From: an uncultured Collinsella sp.
GTDB lineage: Bacteria; Actinomycetota; Coriobacteriia; Coriobacteriales; Coriobacteriaceae
DNA length: 10,611 bases
NCBI GenBank assembly: GCA_958421655.1
Contig: CATZMG010000070.1
Coordinates: forward strand, 1 to 10,611
Direction of reading: 5' to 3'
Shown: one piece after another, positions 5,740-10,611 of the stretch
Position numbering within the stretch: the first letter of the stretch is position 1
How the letters are laid out: every line of letters starts with the position of its first letter
Program-made: the position numbers and the translations under genes
The notes under the pieces: model-generated
The model's database searches: none
What the model saw: only the letters and a program-made list of their open reading frames with translations
Told to the model about the DNA's origin: nothing

Positions 5740-7083
5740 ATGAGCGAACCCCTGCGCACCGTGAACGTCGGCCTCATCGGTCTGGGAACCGTCGGCGGCG
5801 GCGTGGCCCGTCTGATCAAGAGCCACCACGATGAGTACCTGGCAGCCTACGGCATCGACCTTAAGCTGACCCGCGCCTGCGCGCTTGCTTGGGAGCAGGC
5901 CGAATCGGCAGGCATTGAGCGCGAGGCCTTTACGAGTGACTGGCACGACGTCGTCACCGACCCCGCCGTCGACATCGTCGTCGAGCTGATCGGCGGCGAG
6001 CATCCCGCAACCGAGATCTTTACCACTGCCTTTGAGCACGGCAAGCACGTCGTCTCTGCCAACAAGGCCCTGCTGGGCCGTCACGTCGAGACGCTTGCCG
6101 AGAAGGCGCGTGCGTGCGGCGTGCAGATTAAGTGCGAGGCCAGTTGTGGCGGCGGCATCCCCATCGTGAGCACGCTTGAGCACGACCTGGTGGGCAACAA
6201 GATCCTGACCATCGCCGGCATCCTCAACGGCACCACCAACTATATCCTGTCGCGCATGGACGCCGAGGGCGCCGATTACGCCGACGTGCTCGCCGACGCG
6301 CAGGCCAAGGGCTATGCCGAGGCCGACCCGTCCGCCGACGTCGACGGCTTCGACGCCGCCAGCAAGACGGCCATCCTCGCCTCCATCGGCTTTGGCACCC
6401 GCGTTACCACCGATGATGTGTACCAGCAGGGTATCCGCACCATCGGCGCCGAGGACATCGCCCAGGCCCGCGAGCTCGGCTACACCATTAAGCTGCTCGG
6501 CATCGCCCGCAACACCGACGCCGGCGTCGACGTCCGCGTGCATCCCACGCTGATCCCCGCCGACCACATGCTTGCCAAGGTCAACGGCGCCATGAACGCT
6601 GTTTACGTAGTGGGCGACGCCGTGGGCGAGACCATGTTCTACGGTGCCGGCGCAGGCTCCTTCCCCACCGCGAGCGCCGTCGTGGGCGATATCCTGTCGC
6701 TCTCCGAGCAGATCAGCCGGGGCGTGGCTCCGCTGCCCGAGATTGAGCCCTATGGTCACAACCTCGCCTTTAAGCCCATGGACGAGCTCCAGACCAAGTA
6801 CTATGTGCGCCTGAAGGTCGCCGACCGCGTGGGCGCCCTGTCCGAGACGGTCGACATCTTTGCCAAGCACAACATTTCGATCTCGCTCATCAACCAAGTC
6901 GAGGACGGCAAGTCGGGTGTCAGCGATGCCTGCTCGGTCATCTTCCTGACGCACCGCGCACTCGAGAAGGACGTCCAGGCTGCCGCCGCGGAGCTTGCCA
7001 GCGTCGACTGCGTGGCCGAGGTCGCCAACGTCCTGCGCATCGAGGACGTCGAGGCCTGGACCGAAGGCGTCATGGCCAACTAG
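5740..7083 (+). CDS. hom: Homoserine dehydrogenase
   Basis: Catalyses NAD(P)H-dependent reduction of aspartate-semialdehyde to homoserine, the branch point to threonine, methionine and isoleucine. The 447-residue cytoplasmic protein has an N-terminal Rossmann domain with GLGTVGGGV (14-22) and SANKALL (107-113), then the catalytic domain with GGGIPIVSTLEHDLVG (137-152), AGILNGTTNYIL (159-170) and GYAEADPSADVDGFDAASK (191-209), in which D205 and K209 match the catalytic Asp and Lys known in the family. A C-terminal ACT domain (about 353-430, VRLKVADRVGALSETVDIF) indicates amino-acid feedback control, classically by threonine. Length fits monofunctional ACT-containing enzymes; it is not fused to aspartokinase. 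ATG 5740 has AAGGAG six bases upstream. It is a single-gene unit, divergent from the liv operon and closed by a strong terminator. Confidence 0.97.
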   Translation: MSEPLRTVNVGLIGLGTVGGGVARLIKSHHDEYLAAYGIDLKLTRACALAWEQAESAGIEREAFTSDWHDVVTDPAVDIVVELIGGEHPATEIFTTAFEHGKHVVSANKALLGRHVETLAEKARACGVQIKCEASCGGGIPIVSTLEHDLVGNKILTIAGILNGTTNYILSRMDAEGADYADVLADAQAKGYAEADPSADVDGFDAASKTAILASIGFGTRVTTDDVYQQGIRTIGAEDIAQARELGYTIKLLGIARNTDAGVDVRVHPTLIPADHMLAKVNGAMNAVYVVGDAVGETMFYGAGAGSFPTASAVVGDILSLSEQISRGVAPLPEIEPYGHNLAFKPMDELQTKYYVRLKVADRVGALSETVDIFAKHNISISLINQVEDGKSGVSDACSVIFLTHRALEKDVQAAAAELASVDCVAEVANVLRIEDVEAWTEGVMAN

Positions 7084-7114
7084 TTCGGTTTACACCCCAC
7101 AACGCATTTGCTCG

Positions 7115-7154
7115 AAGGGCTCCCGTCTGGTCTTGGACGGGAGCCCTTTTATTT
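7115..7154 (+). terminator. Intrinsic terminator after hom
   Basis: A perfect 13-bp stem, AAGGGCTCCCGTC (7115-7127) with GACGGGAGCCCTT (7136-7148), encloses an eight-base loop and runs into TTTTATTT. It begins 32 bases after the hom stop. This is a textbook Rho-independent terminator and shows hom is transcribed separately from the SDR gene downstream. Confidence 0.93.
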
Positions 7155-7306
7155 GCACGCTCGGGGCGCATTGACGCGATCCGCGTTTGAACAATTTGAC
7201 CGTTCGGTGTCAACCAGGGATACCGCTCACCGATAAGCAGACATGTTTGCTTTTGTCCGCCGCTATCCTGTGCTGCGTACGTCCACCCCCGAAGAATGGA
7301 GGCACC
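7155..7306 (+). promoter_or_regulatory. Upstream region of the SDR gene with palindromic element
   Basis: About 150 bases between the hom terminator and the SDR start. TTGACCGTTCGGTGTCAA at 7196-7213 is an inverted repeat of TTGAC and GTCAA with an eight-base spacer, also containing ACCG/CGGT. Its left arm doubles as a possible -35 box (TTGACC), though no good -10 follows at the expected distance. Such 18-base palindromes are typical operator sizes for TetR- or MarR-like regulators, but no regulator gene is in the window. The SDR ribosome binding site GGAGG is at 7298-7302. Confidence 0.35.
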
Positions 7307-8056
7307 ATGTTGCTCGAGGGCAAGAAAGCAATCATCACCGGCGGCACGCGCGGTATCGGCTATGCCATCGCCTGCCGCTTTATCGAGGAGGGTGCCACCG
7401 TCACCGTCTTTGGCTCGCGTCAGGAGACCGCCGATGCGGCCGTTGAGAAGCTGACAGCCGTCTATCCCGACGCCAAGGTCTGGGGTCGCTCCTGCGACCT
7501 CACCTCACTCGAAGCCGTGACCGAGGCCTTTACCCAGGCTGCAGCCGATATGGGCGGTCTCGATACGGTCGTCAACAACGCCGGAATCTCCCAGCGCTCA
7601 CCCCTTTTGGACTATACAGCCGAGGAGTTCGCCAAAGTTATGGACCTCAACGTCGTCGCCGTCTTTAACGGTCACCAGGCTGCCGCCAAGATCATGACCG
7701 AGGCCGGCCACGGCGGCACCATCACTACCACAAGCTCGATGGTCGCCAAGTACGGCCAGCCCTCTGGCGTCGGCTACCCCACGTCTAAGTTTGCCGTCAA
7801 CGGCATGGTCCAGTCGCTCTCGCGCGAGCTCGCCCCCATGGGCATTCGCGTCAACGCCGTTGCCCCAGGCGTAACCAAGACCGATATGGTCGCCAACCTG
7901 CCCGAAGAGGTCATCAAGCCCATCATCGCCACTATTCCGCTCGGTCGCATGGGCGAGCCCGAGGACGTTGCCAACGCCTTCGTTTTCCTTGCGAGCGACA
8001 TGTCCTCCTATGTCACGGGCGCCATCCTCCCCGTCGACGGGGCAGCCCGCTCCTAA
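7307..8056 (+). CDS. Short-chain dehydrogenase/reductase, similar to BaiA-type 3alpha-hydroxysteroid dehydrogenases
   Basis: A 249-residue classical SDR oxidoreductase using a nicotinamide cofactor. It has the cofactor motif TGGTRGIG (11-18), NNAG (90-93), N115, and the catalytic S144, Y157 and K161 in SSMVAKYGQPSGVGYPTSK. From memory it resembles clostridial BaiA through much of its length: the FG-x-x-Q stretch after beta-2, a YP near residues 53-54, DLTS (64-67), the SGVGYP block and a VDGA ending. A sterol or bile-acid substrate is therefore possible, but FabG-like or other alcohol dehydrogenase roles cannot be excluded. R38 in GSRQ may favour NADP(H). ATG 7307 has GGAGG four bases upstream; an in-frame TTG at 7187 would add an unrelated leader. 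It is monocistronic, between two terminators. Confidence 0.9.
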   Translation: MLLEGKKAIITGGTRGIGYAIACRFIEEGATVTVFGSRQETADAAVEKLTAVYPDAKVWGRSCDLTSLEAVTEAFTQAAADMGGLDTVVNNAGISQRSPLLDYTAEEFAKVMDLNVVAVFNGHQAAAKIMTEAGHGGTITTTSSMVAKYGQPSGVGYPTSKFAVNGMVQSLSRELAPMGIRVNAVAPGVTKTDMVANLPEEVIKPIIATIPLGRMGEPEDVANAFVFLASDMSSYVTGAILPVDGAARS

Positions 8057-8100
8057 AGGTCGAAAGTTTCGGCTTCGAACCTCAACAGAGTTCAACGCAA

Positions 8101-8148
8101 AAGGCGCGCTGTCCGCATCAACCGCAGGCAGCGCGCCTTCTATTATTT
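8101..8148. terminator. Bidirectional intrinsic terminator between SDR and antiporter genes
   Basis: AAGGCGCGCTG (8101-8111) pairs with CAGCGCGCCTT (8129-8139), an 11-bp perfect stem with a 17-base loop. On the plus strand it is followed by CTATTATTT; on the minus strand by TTTTG. It lies between the stops of two converging genes and can serve both. Confidence 0.85.
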
Positions 8149-8177
8149 GGACGGAACCCGTATCCCGACATTCCTTG

Positions 8178-9740
8178 CTACTTGCCGTCGTCGTCCTGGG
8201 CTTCATCGCGCGCGTAGAGCTCCAGCATGCGGCGGCGGTATTCGTGTACGGCGAGCTTGGCGCGCTCAAGGCGGCGGCGCTCACGCGGAGTCAGCTCGGA
8301 CGGGTCAACCTCATCACCATAGGTCTTATCGGCAAGAAGACGCGCCGCGTCCACGATGCGGGCATCGATGTGGCCGCTCGCCGCCTCGGCGGAAAGACGC
8401 TCGGCAATCGTATCGAGCGTAGGCAGGCCCTCGAATACGCGACCATGGCCATGCGAGGTCAGCAGCTCGTGCTCGCGTGCGAGCAGGCTCGCCAAATCGT
8501 GATGGGCGCGCAGGATGTCAAGTGCATCGGATGGATGCTCGGCAACCTCTGCCACGGCGGCGACCGGCGCGGCGTCGACCACGCGGTAGAAGAGCTGCGC
8601 GAGCAATGGCATCAAGAACACTGTGATGGCACCGGCGGCAACCATGACCGACGCAATATCTTGCGACAGCGCGCCCGCGTTGACGGCCACGCTCGTTACG
8701 GCAACGATGATCGGCAGCGCCGTGGTGCAGTAGAGCGCCACGGTAATGCGGCCATACGCCGACACATCGCGCGTCACGGGACAAATGCTCATAGAGATGA
8801 GAATGGGCACGGCACGAATGATCAGCAGCGCCAAGATAAAGCCCACGAGCAGCCCGGGGCGCGACACCACGGCCGTCAGGTCGATCTTAGCGCCCGACAC
8901 GGTAAAGAACACCGGGATCAAAAAGCCGTAGGCCAGGCCGTCGAGCTTGGTCTCGAGCGTATGGTTGCCCTCGGGGATGATATAGCGCAGGACAAAGCCG
9001 GCGGCAAAAGCGCCCAATACGATATCGAGGCTAAAGATGGCCGAGAACGCCACGAGCGTGACCAAAATAAGCACTGTCAGGCGTACGAACGTCTGCGACG
9101 TGGTATCGGCGCGCTCCTCGACAAACGCAAAGAAGCGGCTGCCGACGCGTTTGGAGCGACTGGGGACCACGGCAAGCAGCACGCACACGGCGGCAAATAA
9201 GCCCAAGATCAGCAGCGTCTCGATGCCCGTACGGGCAGACAGCAGTACCGACATGGCGAGCACGGGGCCGAGCTCGCCCCACGTACCATAGGCAAGAATC
9301 GAATCACCGACGCGCGTTCCGGCAAGCAACCGCTCGCGCAAGATGGGCATGAGCGCCCCAAGCGCCGTCGAGGTCAAGGCGAGCGTCACGGCGATACCGT
9401 CGAAATGGCTGACCGAGAACCACGGGGTAAAGCGCACGGCAAGCCAGGCGATACAAAATGTGACAGCCCACGTGGCCATACCGTAGCGGCCCTCGACGCC
9501 CGTGATGTTCTTGGGATCGATCTCAAAGCCGGCAAGCAGGAACAAAAATGCCAGACCGAGCTCTGACACGAGCGAGACCTCGGCATCTACATGGATGACG
9601 CCGAGCATATGGGGTCCCAGCACCGCGCCGAACACGAGCAAAAAGACCGTTTCGGGAACGGGCTTTCCGGGAATCGCCGAGGCGATGAAGGGGCTTGCAA
9701 AGGCCACGAGCGCGATGATGGCGAGTGAAACGAATGCCAT
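8178..9740 (-). CDS. Cation:proton antiporter, CPA2 family (Na+/H+ exchanger domain)
   Basis: An inner-membrane antiporter of 520 residues, likely exchanging Na+ or K+ for H+ to control pH and ion balance. Residues about 1-385 form 12 or so hydrophobic helices with CPA2 landmarks: LGLAFLFLLAGFEID (61-75), TSTALGALMPIL (123-134), LGAFAAGFVL (242-251) and GFLIPVFFTVSG (272-283). Where many CPA members carry paired acidic residues in the ion-binding helix, this one reads YGTWGELGPVLAM (151-163) with a single E156, a pattern I recall in an actinobacterial subgroup. A charged cytoplasmic tail (about 390-520) follows, largely helical, with Arg-rich RERRRLERAK and no recognised KTN/TrkA domain. ATG 9740 has AAAGG six bases upstream. 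The transported ion and direction cannot be told from sequence. Confidence 0.92.
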   Translation of the reverse strand: MAFVSLAIIALVAFASPFIASAIPGKPVPETVFLLVFGAVLGPHMLGVIHVDAEVSLVSELGLAFLFLLAGFEIDPKNITGVEGRYGMATWAVTFCIAWLAVRFTPWFSVSHFDGIAVTLALTSTALGALMPILRERLLAGTRVGDSILAYGTWGELGPVLAMSVLLSARTGIETLLILGLFAAVCVLLAVVPSRSKRVGSRFFAFVEERADTTSQTFVRLTVLILVTLVAFSAIFSLDIVLGAFAAGFVLRYIIPEGNHTLETKLDGLAYGFLIPVFFTVSGAKIDLTAVVSRPGLLVGFILALLIIRAVPILISMSICPVTRDVSAYGRITVALYCTTALPIIVAVTSVAVNAGALSQDIASVMVAAGAITVFLMPLLAQLFYRVVDAAPVAAVAEVAEHPSDALDILRAHHDLASLLAREHELLTSHGHGRVFEGLPTLDTIAERLSAEAASGHIDARIVDAARLLADKTYGDEVDPSELTPRERRRLERAKLAVHEYRRRMLELYARDEAQDDDGK

Positions 9741-9924
9741 GTGATGCCTTTCTCTTGTTTGCGCATCACTGTAGCACCCTCGCCGTCCTCAACGCGCCGC
9801 GAGCTGTCGTATCATAGTGAGGTTTACAAACATGTGGCTCAAGGCGACCGCGAGGCTTGCCCCGTAAACCGACCGCTGCCGCATACCGTACCGTACGCCC
9901 AACCGATCAGGAAGGCAGGAACCA
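9741..9924. promoter_or_regulatory. Divergent intergenic region between antiporter and purL
   Basis: This 184-base region should contain promoters in both directions. Minus-strand TATGAT (9816-9811) is a good -10 candidate for the antiporter; plus-strand TATCAT (9810-9815) overlaps it for purL. No strong -35 accompanies either. GGTTTAC (9821-9827) and GTAAACC (9864-9870) form an inverted repeat 36 bases apart in the purL leader. A short tandem TACCG repeat (9884-9896) follows. I do not see the conserved cores of the ZTP or purine riboswitches. The purL ribosome binding site is GGAAGG at 9910-9915. Confidence 0.4.
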
Positions 9925-10611
9925 ATGGTCTCTCGTATCTACGTGGAGAAGAAACCCGGGTTCGACGTCGAGGCTCAGCAGCTCAAGGGCGAGCTGACCG
10001 AAATTCTCGGCATCAAGGGCATCGAGGCCCTGAGGATCATCAACCGCTACGACGTCGAGGGCATCGACGAGGAGCTTTTCCGCTCCTGTGTGCCGACCGT
10101 CTTTAGCGAGCCCCAGGTCGATGTGACCTACAACGAGCTCCCCGCAAGCGACGGCGCCGTCTTTGCCGTCGAATTCCTGCCTGGCCAGTTTGACCAGCGC
10201 GCCGACTCCGCCAGCGAGTGTGTGCAGCTCATCAGCCAGGGCGAGCGCCCCGCCGTGCGCTCCGCCAAGGTCTATATGATCTCGGGCGCTCTGGACGAAG
10301 CCGCCATCGAGGCCATCAAGCACTACGTGGTGAACCCCGTCGAGGCACGCATCGCCTCGCTCGACCTGCCCGAGACGCTGTACATGGAGACCCCCGAGCC
10401 CCAGCCCGTCGAAGTGCTCGACGGCTTCCGCGAGCTCGATGAGGCCGGCCTTGCCGCCTTTATTTCCGAGCGCGGTCTTGCCATGGACGAGGCGGACATC
10501 GCCTTCTGCCAGCAGTACTTCCGCGATGAGGACCGCGACCCCACCATCACCGAGATCCGCGTGATCGACACCTACTGGTCCGACCACTGCCGCCACACCA
10601 CCTTCGGCACC
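9925..10611 (+). CDS. purL: Phosphoribosylformylglycinamidine synthase, long form (5' part, runs off the window)
   Basis: Cytoplasmic enzyme of purine biosynthesis that converts FGAR, glutamine and ATP to FGAM. The frame is open from ATG 9925 to the right edge with 229 codons and no stop, so the gene is partial. Residues 1 to about 150 form the PurS-like N-terminal domain of long-type PurL, residues about 165-205 the helical linker (FRELDEAGLAAFISERG...), and the last stretch begins the FGAM synthetase domain with the diagnostic TEIRVIDTYWSDHCRHTTFG (209-228). The SDHCRH motif and the attached N domain mark the single-chain type of roughly 1,200 or more residues rather than the small PurL that needs separate PurS and PurQ. 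GGAAGG nine bases upstream supports the start. No purine gene lies to its left. Confidence 0.95.
   Translation, partial: MVSRIYVEKKPGFDVEAQQLKGELTEILGIKGIEALRIINRYDVEGIDEELFRSCVPTVFSEPQVDVTYNELPASDGAVFAVEFLPGQFDQRADSASECVQLISQGERPAVRSAKVYMISGALDEAAIEAIKHYVVNPVEARIASLDLPETLYMETPEPQPVEVLDGFRELDEAGLAAFISERGLAMDEADIAFCQQYFRDEDRDPTITEIRVIDTYWSDHCRHTTFGT

Noticed and set aside
5734..6954. A 406-codon minus-strand frame opposite hom
   Set aside because: Low-complexity Gly/Val/Ala/Asp composition, no recognised motif, entirely antisense to a well-supported enzyme gene.
7187..7306. TTG start extending the SDR by 40 residues
   Set aside because: The added segment is unrelated to the SDR fold, which normally begins a few residues before the TGxxxGxG motif; GGAGG fits ATG 7307.
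7968..9200. A 410-codon plus-strand frame opposite the antiporter
   Set aside because: Runs across a terminator hairpin and mirrors the antiporter codons; His/Arg/Gly-rich translation without domains.
9884..9896. Tandem TACCG repeat as a phase-variation tract
   Set aside because: Fewer than three copies, outside the coding region and too short to expect slippage.
9741..9924. ZTP or purine riboswitch before purL
   Set aside because: I looked for their conserved core sequences and did not find them.

Overview
The window looks like chromosomal DNA from a high-GC anaerobic actinobacterium, most likely a gut Coriobacteriia member of the Collinsella type. This is inferred from the GC-rich codon usage, the long-form PurL, and a bile-acid-type short-chain dehydrogenase; no rRNA or tRNA is present to confirm it. 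I see no mobile element, CRISPR array, tRNA or phage gene.

Layout. Positions 1-4965 (minus strand) hold a complete branched-chain amino-acid ABC transporter operon, read from right to left: livJ (lipoprotein binding protein), livH and livM (permeases), livG and livF (ATPases). The four genes livHMGF are packed with overlaps or no gaps. A 139-base gap with two hairpins separates livJ from livH. Positions 1-19 may hold the first codons of another minus-strand gene. Upstream of livJ are an AT-rich promoter region with inverted repeats and then a remnant of a second livJ-like gene (5237-5539), which has lost its 5' end and two internal blocks.

Positions 5740-7083 (plus strand) encode homoserine dehydrogenase (hom), followed by a strong intrinsic terminator. 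Positions 7307-8056 (plus) encode an SDR oxidoreductase that resembles BaiA-type 3alpha-hydroxysteroid dehydrogenases. A bidirectional terminator hairpin at 8101-8148 separates it from a convergent minus-strand CPA2-type cation:proton antiporter (8178-9740). A divergent intergenic region leads to purL (9925 to the right edge, incomplete), the FGAM synthase of purine biosynthesis.

How the parts relate. LivJHMGF imports leucine, isoleucine, valine or related amino acids. Hom makes homoserine, the precursor of threonine, methionine and, through threonine, isoleucine, so uptake and synthesis genes for one amino-acid family lie back to back. The SDR, antiporter and purL are separate transcription units. 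Most of the window is ordinary core metabolism. The least ordinary items are the livJ remnant with frame-preserving deletions, the structured RNA between livJ and livH, the repeat-bearing livJ promoter region, and the BaiA-like SDR with a possible palindromic operator.
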